Shown: positions 38,397 through 51,600 of the stretch, piece after piece
How positions within the stretch are numbered: the first letter of the stretch is position 1
Layout of the letters: each line of letters opens with the position of its first letter
From: Pterobdella sp. o SKG-2022
Lineage: Eukaryota > Annelida > Clitellata > Hirudinida > Piscicolidae
Direction: 5' to 3'
Assembly (NCBI GenBank): GCA_964035795.1
Contig: OZ038321.1
Location: forward strand, 11,497,093-11,561,092
Length of the DNA stretch: 64,000 bases
Program-made: the position numbers and the translations under genes
Notes under the pieces: model-generated
The model's database searches: none
Seen by the model: the letters and a program-made list of their open reading frames with translations, nothing else
Told to the model about the DNA's origin: nothing

Positions 38397-40722
38397 AATG
38401 TCAATAAAAAATAATGTGAAATATTATTTTAACACATTTATAAAAATTATCCTTTTGAAAAAAATGATCAAAAAGCAACTGAAAACTTGTTAATAAGTTC
38501 CACTTTTATTTGTAAACTCCGCCTTCTTGTCTGTGATTGGTTGCTCGTTGAAATGACAGCAATCAAGACAATTTTGAGTGTTCAAAAATTATGTTAAAAA
38601 TCATTTTTATTCCGTATACATCTAATATGATCATTTACATTTTTTTGATAAAATTATCTTAACAAATCAGTTTTATATAATTCATGCTTAAATAATTAAT
38701 ATTTACAGATTTGTTTTTATTCTCTTACATAAGTCGTGTTTTGAGAAAAAACTGGTTGAAATGAAAATTTTTAAAATTTAATTCATATTATTTTAAAAAT
38801 TATTTAACTTTTATGACTTTCATTTGAAGCGTTATCATTCAAAATTTGAATTTTCACAATAATTAAAACTATTTCAGACCAATGAGGAAAAATTGAGTCT
38901 TCAAAGATTATTTTGTAAAATTTTCATTGATATTGTTTTAATATAATTCTTTCAATGCTCGGTTATCTAAAAAATAATATTTGAAACTTCGTTTGTTTGC
39001 TGGGCTCTTTTTTGGTTTTGATTATAAAAAATTAGTATCCCAATTTTCAAGAACTTTCATGCAAGTCAACTAAGAAACAATCAAGTAGTTTTGAAAATTT
39101 ACTGTAATGAACAGTTCTGAACAATCAAAAAAAAACCTTAAAATTAGTTCAAAATTAAAAAAAAATCAATACTTTTGCGATAACAACAATGCTACACATG
39201 GATATGAAATTTTAAACGAACCAATTAGAGTTTGAAAACGATCATTTTTTAAATAGTTTTCTGATGCGTCAGCTCGTTCGAGATAGTATGAAGTGGTATT
39301 AACTTTTAGAACGTTTTTGTTTTAAACAACACAATAAAAAACTCTTGTAATAATTTCATGGTGAAATTATTGAAGTCTTTTATTGTCTCAACTTAATTAT
39401 AAGTGACACAAAAATAAAGAAATATTAACACTGATAAAACATAAATACAATGACTGATCAAGATTTTTTTTAAATGCTTCTCATCTTCTCATTTTCGTAC
39501 ATGGTGTAATGCTTATAGTTTTCAATCAGTATGAATGTGCAAATTGAGCATACCCGTGAGTTTGTCTGTAAGCAGGATCCAAGCACCTACGAGTACTATA
39601 TGTATGAGTGTTAGACTTTTCCAAGTGGGAATAATTGTGGTCAGTTTTGTAGTTTTTATAGTTGTATTTTTTGTAGCTATCTTGTGAATTATTACTAATA
39701 ACTATGTTTCACAAATTGATATTCTCTGCTAGTTATTTTTAAAAAATTGTTTTATTGAACCCACACAATTGACGTGAACAACTACAAAAATAAAACAACT
39801 CATAAACACTACTGTGGTAGCAAGAACAACGCATTCAACATTTGAAACTCTAATTCGGTTCACAAAGGTTTTTTTTAGTTTTATAACTTTTTTCAAATAA
39901 AGAATCAATTATTTTTACTTCAAATTATTTTGTTTTTCAAACTTCGATCCTATTTTAATGTGGTTTACCCCACTTGACAATATTATACCTAAAAATCCAA
40001 TACGATTTTAAAATTAATTTAAGTTTTCTCATTTTTAAAGCAAAATTATCGTAAAATTTTTTTGATTTCTTCCAAATTTGTTTCTTTCATGTATCCAATG
40101 TATAAATAGGACTTCACCTTTTTCGATATTATATTTTTTCTTCAACAGTCTGTAAAACTTAAACCATAGAATGCCGTTCATATCTCTTCAGAACAAGAGA
40201 ATCTACATCTAAACTGATTTATTTATAAACATTCATTTTTGAATCTTAATATAGAACATAAAACTTAAAAACACAAAGGAAAAAGTGTTTTTCACACAAA
40301 CTTATTTGCGCCATTCCTCAAAGATTTGATAGGTCCTCGATGTTTTCTAATGGAAGTTTAAGACTCACAAGTTACTCTTCAACGCATTCAATAACCTGCA
40401 AAAGGTTTTGATAAAAATAAAGTAATTAAACCAAGCTGTTCGCGTTGGTGTCTCTACACAGACCCTCCAAGAGATATGCATACACCCCCATAATAATATA
40501 ATTTAGAGTTTCGTTACTTTTACTACTTATTATGTGAATAAATCTTGCGGTTTTTTTTTGTGCAATATTGATTAATTTCAACCAAAATAATTTCACCAAT
40601 TCAAAAAAGTGGTCATGAAGGGAATCTAAGGTGGCTTTATCAGTTCATTGTAAGCCTTTCAAACAAATTCAGTTTTAACAAAACCATATTTTAATTTGAG
40701 TTCACGTGAATGTAATGCGGTA
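38397..40722. other. Intergenic, upstream of the SIX gene
   Basis: About 2.3 kb, AT-rich. Presumably includes the SIX promoter. No conserved element could be singled out by eye. Confidence 0.4.
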
Positions 40723-40865
40723 TTTATAAAGCGCTTTTTTATATAAATCAAAGCGCTTGCTACAAATTTAATGTACCGAAAACACACTGTAGAACCTCCA
40801 CTCGGGATCGAGCATGGTAACTTTAGATACTTAGTCTTATGTTCTACCATTGAGTTAGACGGGCC
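40723..40865 (-). repeat. tRNA-derived SINE (copy 3)
   Basis: On the minus strand: head GGCCCGTCTAACTCAATGG, GACTAAGTATCTAAAGTTACC, a good box B (GCTCGATCCCGAG), then TACATTAAATTTGTAGCAAG and the tail AAAAAAGCGCTTTATAAA. Body and tail are nearly the same as at 25650-25764, which establishes the family. Confidence 0.75.
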
Positions 40866-41072
40866 GAAACTGTGTTATACGGGTCACTTGTGACTAGGAT
40901 GGAATTAAAAAAATAAAAATGCATTGTGTTTCAATCACTTTTATCTAAAACTGTTATCATATATTGCTATTCCTAAAAAAGCGTCTATGCTCTAGAAATA
41001 AACCTTTTTTCTAAATTATAGAAAAATTTCTCTATTAGCCCTAAAACAATATAAAAACAATTTTGGGCGCTA

Positions 41073-41550
41073 GTTGAAGGTCCTCAGCAGCCTGTTGTCT
41101 CGAATGCACCGGGTTGAAAATGGAAGTTGCTCACCAAGCCCTGATATTTGCGACTTTTTAAAATCCGCACTTTTTGCAGTGGAACCCGACTCGAGGGAGC
41201 TAGCGATTATATGGGACTTGGAGAAAGCGTCGACAACTGTTGCGTCCCAGATCAAGCATTTTTCATGCTTCCATAGAAAGGTCGTTATGCCATCAGGACG
41301 ACGACCGTCACCCTTGTCGAACCCTGATGGTTCAAGGATGCTTGGCAAGCCGATCTTTCCCAGACATCTCTTGCATTCGAAACAACAGGCTGCTGCGGAC
41401 CTTCAACCAGCAGATTTGTTGAAGAGTTAGGTAGAAGAGTTATCGGAGCGATTGGGAACCCTTTGGAGGCAGTCTGGTTGCGCCAGAAGATATTTCTGGC
41501 AATTGTCCGCGGCAATGCTACCAGCATTCTTTCCTTTTTCTCTCAAGTGT
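41073..41550. mobile_element. LINE 3' end with inverted 5' half (copy 2)
   Basis: The right part (41372-41550, plus strand) reads through EAVWLRQKIFLAIVRGNATS, as in copy 1 at 13290-13525. The left part (41073-41371) is the same protein's preceding segment on the opposite strand: GDGRRPDGITTFLWKHEKC, then LIWDATVVDAFSKSH and RDNRLLRTFN. About 35 bp (TGCATTCG...CTTCAAC) are present in both halves, as inverted repeats. The result is a 5'-inverted LINE insertion. Both reading parts are nearly open, so it is younger than most elements here. Confidence 0.7.
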
Positions 41551-42214
41551 AGTTTTTTTTAAGTTTATATCGTTATTTTTTTTTCTTTTTTGTGCAATAT
41601 TTCAAGAAGTTAAGTAGATAGTTTATGCTAATAAATGACTTGATTTAAACGTAAAAACTTTGGGCGTAATCTTCCAAAGTCGTTTTTATAAAGTTTATTG
41701 AATAGAGGACCATTTATTATATTTTTTTTTATATAAAATATTAATCGATAAGAGTTCTTTGAATATAAAACAAATTTAAAATTTCTCACAGAACTGGCGT
41801 GTATTGGTGATGTTAAGCGATTTTATTGACTTAATTTAATAAGCAAAAAAAATTTAATAGACATCATAAAAGATGAAATAAAACTATTCCTCATTTTTGA
41901 AACTCATAATAGACACCAAAAACGATAAAATAAAACTATTTCTCATTTTTGAAACTTCATTTTGAATTTTATATATCTTCAAAAATTTTATATTATTTCA
42001 CAACTTATATTTTTTAAAACTATCAACTTTTAAGCGGATTGAAAAATATTTCGTATTTAGCTAATTCAGAAGATAATGTAAAAGTGAAGCTAAAACTTAT
42101 AATCTAAATACTGAAGTTTGTTTGTTTACGACTGCGTTTAAATTTTAACTTATTATATTCAAATGATTTCAGCAATTTTTAAATAAATAAGTTTGAATGA
42201 AAATTTTCATTTAG
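41551..42214. other. MCPH1 upstream region
   Basis: AT-rich spacer containing a ~50-bp imperfect direct duplication near 41870-41960 (AAAACTATT...CTCATTTTTGAAACT twice). Probably the MCPH1 promoter/5' UTR; no defined signal. Confidence 0.4.
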
Positions 42215-45200
42215 ATGGAAACTATTTTAAAAAACCCAACAACAGACGATCTAAGTCATGTTTTAAAAGGTTGGTAAATCATTAGATATCTTTGAAAAAT
42301 ATTTCAGATTTTAAATTATTATTTAAAGCACATTTTTATCAAAAATCAGAAACAATTTCAACAACTCAAAATAAATATTTGATAATTTTGTAGGATTGAA
42401 GGTGTTTGTAGACGTTAGAAATGAAAAAGAAAACTGGAGTTTTGTATATGAAAATCTATTAAAAGAGTTGGGCGCAAAAGTAGTAAGTAAAATATCAGAA
42501 AATCCTACACATGTTGTGTTCCATAATGGCTATCATAGGACTCTAAATGCTGCTAAGAGGAGGAATGTGCATCTGGTTGCTGTCAGATGGGTCGAGAGGT
42601 TTGTCCAACTTCTATAATGTTAAATTACTTATGTTCCACATTTTGTGTTTTTCAACTTTTTCAAAATAACTTTTTCACTATATGATCTTTGGTATTTGAT
42701 GGATCAATGAAAATATATAATTTAAAACTTTTTTAATTTTTTTCATAAAGATTTTCCCATTTATTAATTTAATAGTATAAATTTATTAGATTACAATCCA
42801 AATATTGTAAAATAATTCTATAATATTTAATTATCAACCACCAATAGTTGTAAGATAGAAGGCAAACGAGTGCCAGAAGAAGATTACCCAGCTGTGATGT
42901 TGCCTGCTCCTAAGGAGGACACTTTCTGGAAACTATTCAGAGTGTGTGCCTTTATAACTGCTTGTTTTTGTTTATATTCATTGAATAGGAGAAATGTTGG
43001 TCTTTGACTTTTATAAGTTAACTCTAAAAAAATAATTTTTCAAAACTCAATATATTGTTTTGAGTTTAAATAGAATCCAATAAAATTTCCTAGTTAATTT
43101 GTTCTTGATGTTTATTCAACATTTTGTTGATTCTGTCTTGTTCATTACATTAAAGTGCACCAAACTTGGCATCTGCAATTTAAAGCTGCTTTTCTGTTAT
43201 AAACTGGATAACAGAAGACTTTGGTAACAGATATTGAAAAATTGATATTCTAGTATTGTTGCCATTTGACTTGATGGATGATCATTCTTTTTATTGAGAA
43301 TGACAAGGCAAACTGCCCAAGTGTGGGAAAATTATCTTGAATTTGATAATTTTAAGTTGGATGTTAGCTCAGGCTGGCAGTCTATAAAAATTTTTCCAAA
43401 ATAAATGGTCTTTTATAAATTACTTTATAATAGTTTTGTTAACCTAGGCCAACTGCTGTCAACCCCAATTATTGGGACATATACAGCAGTGTAATCTGAT
43501 TGGATTAATTACATAAACTATTATTCCATATTGTTTGAATGGCTTAAATCAGGTATAAATTATAAAGCTTGGTTTTATGATAAGGCTATACTTATCGAAA
43601 ATTATAGCTTTTATTTTGAATAAATGTATGGATCCTCAATTGATGTTTTTAAAGCTTATTTACTAGACAAAACATACATAAGGTGTCTCTGAAAAGCTTG
43701 GTTCTAGGGAGTAGCTTAAAAACATTAAATTATTCAATAACGTTAATTAAATTATTCATTAAATTTTTTATAACTCATAATAATTTATATAATTGTAATT
43801 CATTATAAATTCTGACTATAACAAAGTGTTGGTGGTCAACTTAATGAACTAAATTCTTCTTCAATATTATAGAAAATAATATCAATATGAATAGATAACA
43901 TTAGTATTTAATTCTTTCTGCTCAATAACGTAAAAATCATAATTTTCAACAGAAATACAAAATATTAGACAAGATGAAAAGGGAGAGGGAGGAAAAAAGG
44001 CTACAGATGGCCAATGATCTGATGGTTTCCGATGGCTCCAAAGAAAGAAGCAACAATATTAAAGATGAAGAGGAACTTTATGAAGAATTCGCAAATAAAC
44101 TTATGAATATTAACAATATTAATGATAACAAAATTAATGATCAAAGTGACAACAAAAATAAGAATAATATAAAAACAGAAATGGATGATGATATACGAGA
44201 TGACGAATCAAACAAAAGCGATGATGATTATAAAATGGGGGAAAATGGTTCTCCAAAAAATAAAATTGAAAACGAAACTCCAGAATCTCATAATGATCTT
44301 ATAAAAAAAGAAAATGAATTGCTTTTGACACCCAGTGATGAAAACTCCCTTGTAAGTTCTCAAACATATTCGAGCTCACAAGGTAATAACATAACAGACG
44401 ACAACGATGATATAAATGACGGCCTCAACTACAGCAATACAACCCTATCTGCTCCTAGATTCGATGATGAAATTGACCTTGGTGATAACGAGTTAATGAA
44501 CTCATTTAAAACGCCTTTATTAGAACGATGTTTAGCACGTATGACAGATCTTCCTGCCAAGAACATTGAACACATACGCAACTACATCACCTCACCAATG
44601 TACCGCATGAGACAGATGCAGGAGTTGGACAAGTACAAGATACCTCAGGAACAGCCACCTTCTTTGGAGCATAACAAAAGGAAAGTTAAAAGAAGGAAAT
44701 CTCACTTTGGAGCTAAATCACTTGTTAATTCAAACAGTGCTTCGGGAAAAGCAAAAAATAAGAGAATATCTACATTGAATCGTTCAATCGCCTCCTACTT
44801 CAACACTCCCACATCATCGTCGTCATCGACCAAGCAATCGTCTACTCCATTGAGAACAACAAAACCTCCATTGACTGCTCACAATCAACGTCATCATCAT
44901 GAAGATCTGCCAAGGAGAAATTTATTCGATAGCTTTCGCGATAAAATCAATTGTGAGGATAATAATCAAGAAAATATATTAGATGTGTTATGCAAAAGTC
45001 AAGATTCTAATAATAATAACCAAAATGATATTAATAAGGCAAACAACAACAATAATGGTTCCATCAAAAATGAAAAATATACCCCACAGAAGAAAAAAAG
45101 AGCTGTAGAAAATGTGTATGAAGATGTACATAAAAAAATTAAACTCGAAATAGATGATAATTTTGATATTAGCAATGAGAATGGCAATAATAGTGCTGAA

Positions 45201-48200
45201 GAAAATTTTGAAGGCAATGAAAGTATATCGGATATATTGGATGACATCAAACTCAATTCAGTTGACGAGTTCTTAAGCTTGATTCAAGCCGATGATAACG
45301 GCAAAAATAAAAATGCCGCTGGAAACATAGACAAAGAAACCTCTAAACATAGTGATCATATTAACAATGATAGGGGAAATAGTTTAATAACTAAAAAAAA
45401 AAGAAAATTACTTAACCCTCAATCACTTTTGCTTTCTCATTTGCCTTCATCCACAAATACATCCAAAAGCATATCGAAAAATTCATTTGATTATTCAAAT
45501 AGGAATTCAATTTTTGAGTCTTTCACCACTTCATCTCACAATTCCTCACTTCGCAGTGAGCGTTTTAAACCGTTAAATTTCGTGGCATCTTCTAATCTGC
45601 ACAAAAAATTAATTAATAATAATTTGAACAATTCTGATATTAACCGATCTAACAGTAAATTTGCTTCTCACACCAACACAACCACTTGTCTGAACAAAAA
45701 ATTTTATTCTGCTAAACCAATCTATCTATCCTTTTCTCACACAAAAACCACAATTGCATCCCAAGAAAAAACTCAAAAGTCTGAATCTAGTTTCAATAAT
45801 GCACAAAAATCTTTAAAGTCTGATTTTCATTCTCACAATAATTCTCCGTTGCAAGCCTTAGTATCACATTCTCCCACAAAGCAAAATCCGCCATCTGATA
45901 CTTTGGTATCAAATCAATTAAGAATGAAGAAAATTTTTTTTCAACCCCCATTCAAGTTCTCATCCAAGTCTTCATCTGCTTTGGAGTCATCGAACCAAGT
46001 GAAGGGCCCATCTCTCACTGTTTCCATTCCATTACCTCCATCACTAGTGCCTTCTTCGTCATCCTTCTCATCGCAGTTATCATTGCCATCCCAACCATTA
46101 TCGTTAGATTTTCCATCCCCCTCTTCACAACTATCTTCACGAGTCGGGATTGATAAAGCCAATAATACTTCAATTAATAACACTGTAAATATCACTAGAA
46201 ATAATGATAAACTTTGTCTTAATGGGACTCTTACCGTGGTCGCTACTAGCTTGAATAAAGAGTAGTATTTTTTTTTTTTTTGATGCTTTTAAATATTAAT
46301 TTTCAAATAGTTACTTGTTTTCTGCCATGTTTTTCTATATAAGTTCATAAAGTTTATATGGTAGTGAGCTTTTTAGAATAGCTTTTCAAAATATATAGCA
46401 TAACATCATTTTGACCAGGTCAATTAGTTTGTCTTTTCATAAAAATCATCATGAAATCACAGCCAAAAAGAGGTACTTAAAGAGGCGACAGCGAAGATGG
46501 GTGGAGTGAAGAATTTTGATGTAGTTGATGGAGCAGGGGTTGTGTTAGTGATGGGTGAGAAGCTGAGAACTGTCAAACTGCTCAGAGCCGTGTGTTATGG
46601 GTGTTGGGTGGTAAAATTCGATTGGGTGAGTATTTTTATTCTGGAATTTACCAATTCATTTTTAAGTGGATGCATTTTTAAAATAATTTTTTAGTTGCAA
46701 AAATTGTTTATGGTTTTTCACCATTTTTTAGTTAGGAAGCATTAAAAGTTATTTATCATTTTCAAAAAATGAAAATAAATCTTCATTTTTTAGCTCTATT
46801 TTTCTAGAAATTTCCGAAATATATAAAAATAAATATAAAATTAACATTCATAAACTGATAGCTTTTCTTTGGAACAATTATATGAATAATAAAAAATTGT
46901 TCATAAAAGTTTTGTATTTGAAGGTGTTGGAGTCGATGAAACATGGAGCTTGGTTGCGTTTTGATGATTATGAAGCTGATGATTATTATCCCGTTGTTCG
47001 AGTTTGTAATATGATTTTATCTGGCATACAAATATGCTGCATTTATGACGAATGAAAATAGAGAATCTATGTTCTTTAAATATTGACTATGATTATAGAT
47101 GTAAGAACTATAACTTAGATATAAAACATAAATTTTTCGCTATTTAAAATCTAACTGATATTGGTTATCACATGAAAAACTTTACGAGAATTGAAATCAA
47201 TCAACAGATAAACAGACTCAAACGGTTGGAGGCGGAGAGTTCAGACATATTAGCAGAAATATGCGGTGAAGACGTCAAAAAAGATTTTCTCAATGACCCT
47301 CAAAAAAATTTACTCACAACTTCTGAAAGCTGCATCAATAAAACGATAAATTCTTTACCAACGTGCCTTATATTCTCATCGTGTGGTCCTATCTATATTG
47401 ATTCCTGTTGCAAGCCTGACAAGGGAGATCTTGAAAGCATTGTTTCCTTGTGTGGTGGAAAAGTTAGTACTGTTTTTTTTAGTTTCTGTACTTAATCAAT
47501 GTTGAAAAAAAAGTTGTTTAATTATTTTAGTTATCTTATAAAAGTAACATTATGGATATAAAAAGAGATAGTACAGTCTGAATTTTATTGTTCCAAAACG
47601 ACTATTTTTCATTGAACAAAGGTTTTGTTTCATGCTTGTGTGAGTTCAGCTTGCACTTTCAAACACATCATTTTTTTACACTCAGAAAAGATTCGCATAT
47701 AGTAAAAAATTTGTTTCCGTACTGCTTATATAAATGTATAACAATAATTTTAACGCTTTACAACTTTTTAAGCTTCAGTAGAACTATTTTTATGAAACGT
47801 TCTTTGTCTCAACTTATATATTTTTTATTAAAATTCATTTTTGAGTATTTTTTCATTGGAAACTGAAATAGTACACTCTGTTATCACGATTGAATAGGTA
47901 GTGATGAATGTGAGGAAGGCAACTATATGTGTGGGAAAGGTGGTCAAGAAGTATTTATTAAATGTTAAAGAAACCTGGATTGTAGGTGAGAGTTTGTCAA
48001 GTTGTCCATGTTCACCTTTCAACAAATCTTAGTTTCATAAATGCATATCATTTCATATTAATGGCTGTGTATTTTAAATCATAAAATTCTCATTTTTCAA
48101 TTAGTATATTTATCTTTGAATATTAAATTGCATTTTATCCTGAAGCATTTAAACGCACCATTTCAGAGTCATTAATGGAAGGAAGGTGTTTAGATCACAA

Positions 48201-48219
48201 ATCTTTCCTTCTGAATTGA
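42215..48219 (+). CDS. MCPH1: Microcephalin, three-BRCT chromosome-condensation regulator
   Basis: Nuclear/centrosomal protein that restrains condensin II and takes part in the DNA-damage response. Nine exons, phases consistent: 42215-42269, 42394-42598, 42848-42941, 43953-46264, 46463-46625, 46924-47001, 47208-47462, 47898-47985, 48167-48219; 1,100 residues (human 835). BRCT1 at about 19-100 (GLKVFVDVRNEKENWSFVYE, THVVFHNGY, LVAVRWVER). BRCT2 at about 877-965 (TVVATSLNKE, EKLRTVKLLRAVCYGCWVV, KFDW). BRCT3 at about 1020-1100 (CLIFSSCGPIYI, IVSLCGGKV, ATICVG, KYLLNVKETWIVES). Exon 4 is a 2.3-kb Asn/Asp/Ser-rich linker with a less repetitive island at about residues 300-350. A TAG at 46263-46265 is not the stop: a donor at 46265 splits it, and joining to 46463 aligns with human BRCT2 without gaps. 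Confidence 0.95.
43361..43512 (+). repeat. Dispersed repeat, copy in MCPH1 intron 3
   Basis: From TTAGCTCAGGCTGGCA to ACAGCAGTGTAATCT this ~150-bp segment matches 56311-56461 in the same order and orientation. Family unknown; short and non-coding, so SINE-like. Confidence 0.6.
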
Positions 48220-48682
48220 ACTGTCTTTAAGTTATAAGATTTTAATCTCGTGAGAATTTTATTTACCCTTATTTTTTTTATTTAAACTAACTTAAAACTC
48301 TTTTAGTTGGGAAATTTCAATTTTCAAATATTTTATTGTGAATGTTTTTTAACATTTTAATTCCCTTTTGATAACGTTCTAAGTGTTCCTTGTTTAAATC
48401 CATTATATGCAATAAACTGATAAAAATGTATTTAATGACACAAAATCTTTAGTCTAAAAATAAAATTTAAATGAAAATTAATTATAAAATTTAGCAATAA
48501 ATAGAAATTAAACAAGTGACTTCAAAAGCATAAAAGTTTTATAAAATATTCAGACGTATCAAAATAGCTTAAGCAAATATAAGATTAGAAACTAGAACGT
48601 TTATTAATGTCTGATAGTTTTAAGGTGGTTATCAAAACATAGTGAAAGGTCATGCTCGATGCCCATTATAATGATGCAGAAC
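48220..48682. other. Spacer between convergent MCPH1 and zinc-finger genes
   Basis: 463 bp separate the two stop codons, so the 3' UTRs of both genes must lie close together or overlap. Confidence 0.5.
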
Positions 48683-51600
48683 TTATTCTTTTATATCATC
48701 CTCAGACACCTGGTTGTCATCATTACCATCCTCACCTTCTGAAAAGTTTTTATCTGCAGCTACATTGAAATCTTCCAATGTTAAGGCAACCATTAATTTT
48801 GAGTTTCCAGACCAATCGACACGTTTCATATCACTTTCTGTTACCATGGTATAATCGTCAGTCAGTTGCTTTTGATAAATATTCGACGTTATTTCCATGT
48901 TTTGCGATCCCTCATAATTCTCGTCTTCATTGATCTCGGCTGCATTTTGTATATACTCTGTTTTGACAGCTTCAAGTTCATGAGGATGTTGAGCTAGAAA
49001 ATGCTCGTGAACCAAAGAGGAGCTGAATGACGCAAAAGAACACCTCACACACTGCACCGGTTGTCGATGTGTGTGTGTACGAACATGTGTCTTGAAAATG
49101 CCACTGTCATATGATTCGAATGAACAAAAACCACAGCGTTTCAAAGCCCATAATTCTGCACCTTCAGATCGAGGAAGGATCTCAACGGTAGGTAGAAAAT
49201 GTTTGAGAGCATGTTCAATTTTGATGTGGGTGAACAACTGGTCGGCCCTGTGAGACACGTGCGCATAGTCACACAAATGACAACAAAACCTTGTCAACAA
49301 TAATCCCGTTTCCAAATTCCTCCATTCTGAGAAGTTTGCATAATGAACATCGATTGAAGGGGTTTCTGGGTCATCAATAATTTGCGATGCTGCAATGATA
49401 TTCCTATCCCTCTTCACTCTTTCAATCTGTCGATGCAGTGGCAAGGAAGACTTCCTAGCAGACTGGCCTCTAATGCATGGCGAACTCAAAATGCTTTTGG
49501 TGGGTAGGATGCTGGTGAGTTTGACTGGAGTTTTGAGGTCACCACAAACTTTTTTTGTAGTCACATCCAACCACTTCACTGGCTGTCCAGGATGCTTCAT
49601 GCTACAATGACGTCGCACACGGAATCTGCATGTCATTAATATGTTGTCTATCAAATTTACGTAGTAAAAACAAAACCATTCATGATACGAATGTCACTAG
49701 CGAAATTTTTATTCATGTAAATAGATTATGAATAAAGATATACATACACAACAGGGTACTTCTGGGGACAGTAAAAGCACTTCCACCTGGGAGGCCTGTG
49801 AGTCACCAGGTGCACCTTGAAGTTGTCCCTGTTCAGTGACTCATATCTGTCAATATTATCACAGCTTTAAATCAATATTCCAAACCTTTCAGTTTCTTTA
49901 AATATATATTTGAAATTTTATTTATAAAAAAATTTTAAAATTAATTTACTAGTAAATATAAAAGATCTTACTTGCAAAATTGACAACGGAACCAGCCATC
50001 TCTATCAGCAATCAAAGGTAAATCTATAGGCACACCATCTAAATACACTTGTCCACCTATAAAATGTATAACTGATCTTTACATTAGGATGTTTTATTGG
50101 AGTTTAGGAATGAAAAAATGGTTGAATACTGACTGGGTGCGATGGCTCGAGTGGTATCCTTGATCTCGGAAGGCACAACATCTTTAACTATGAGTGGCAG
50201 TTTGTTCTTTGTTTCAACATCATCATTTTCAATCACCTTGAGACATTTAGGAGGTAGTCCATGATGTTGTCGTCTGTTGTGCTTGCGAATGCGACTAGGA
50301 TAATGAGCCTTATATGAGCAGTAAGCACATTTGAGTCTGTAAGGTCCATGTTTAACCATGTGTCCCCTCACTAATTTCAATGTTGAATTAGTATAAGGGC
50401 ATTCTGGACATTTGAAAAGTTTTGAATCTTTCATTGGAAGTAGTGAACTGCTGGTGATTTGGATGGGTTGTTTAGGCAGTGTGGTGTTGGAAGGGGCTGG
50501 TTTGGGTTTAGAAATACAACATTCTCCAAGCATCTGCAGAACCAGGGCTTCCTTCTCATCATTCTTCTCCTCAGCCACAGCCGCTTCGCCTTCTTGTTGG
50601 TGCTTGATTTGATGATGCTTAGAAATACTTGATCGAGTTGTCTGTCTGTATGAGCAGTGTAGGCATTTGTAAGGTTTATAGTTCAACTCTTTCATCAGAT
50701 GGTGCTTCATATTCGACCTTATTTGACTTCTGAAATCACAAAACTTACATTTGTACATTTCTTCTAACACCTCATTCACTTTCTCTTTTTCCTTTGGAGT
50801 GTTTTGCAAACTTTCTGCTATATTAATAACTAAATTATCTTCTTCCTCCTCTTCCTCTTCTTCGTGACGAACCTCTTCCTCGTCATTCATGCCCCGCTCT
50901 CCCATAAAATCATCGTTTTCATCTTCATCAGTACCAGCTAGCATTTTATCAAAAGATCTATTGCTAAAGTGATCAGAAGGTTTTGGCTTGATAGGGATAA
51001 GGGACTTATTTCGATTTCCCATAGATGAAAGTTTTATCTTGAAATAACTATCCGATATTTTCTTTTCAATATCCTTATCCACACAATGCAGCGCCTTTAC
51101 TTCCATGCCAGGATGTTTTGCTAAGACATGTTTTTTAACTGGGAAGCTTTTGACAGACTTTGCGACATTGCAATAGGGGCACACATAGGGGTGATATCGG
51201 AGGTGGGACATGACATGGTGACGCATCACTGTCATTTTATTCGACTTGTATGCACACAAACTGCATTGGTACAGAGAAGCTTTTGATTTGAGAAGATCAC
51301 TAGACGACATATGACTGAACTTTGTGTTTGCTACATTTGTCATTTTTATTCCTGAGGGAGTGATGTAAGAGTTGTTTTGACGTTGATTCAAGAGAGAAAG
51401 TTTCTTTGTTGGAAAATATTCGTCATCGTCATCAACTGGAACTATCTCTTCATTTGCCACACCTTCACTTTCTATAGTTGACTCATTGAAGAGATCAGAA
51501 CTTACAAAAGTATATGAAGGTTGAGTGTCATTATGTATATCCAAAAGATGCTTTTCCATGTCTTTTTCTGTCCACTTCACCAATTCACAATGCTGGCAAA

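Noticed and set aside
39530..39625. A possible small cysteine-containing (chitin-binding-like) exon, FVCKQDPSTYEYYMYEC
   Set aside because: Only two cysteines and no neighbouring exon; too little to support a domain call.
41074..41430. A 118-residue plus-strand protein gene
   Set aside because: The opposite strand carries the retroelement protein; this frame is its antisense shadow.
46497..46694. A separate small gene starting MGGVKNFD
   Set aside because: It is part of the BRCT2 exon of MCPH1, confirmed by phase and by alignment on both sides.
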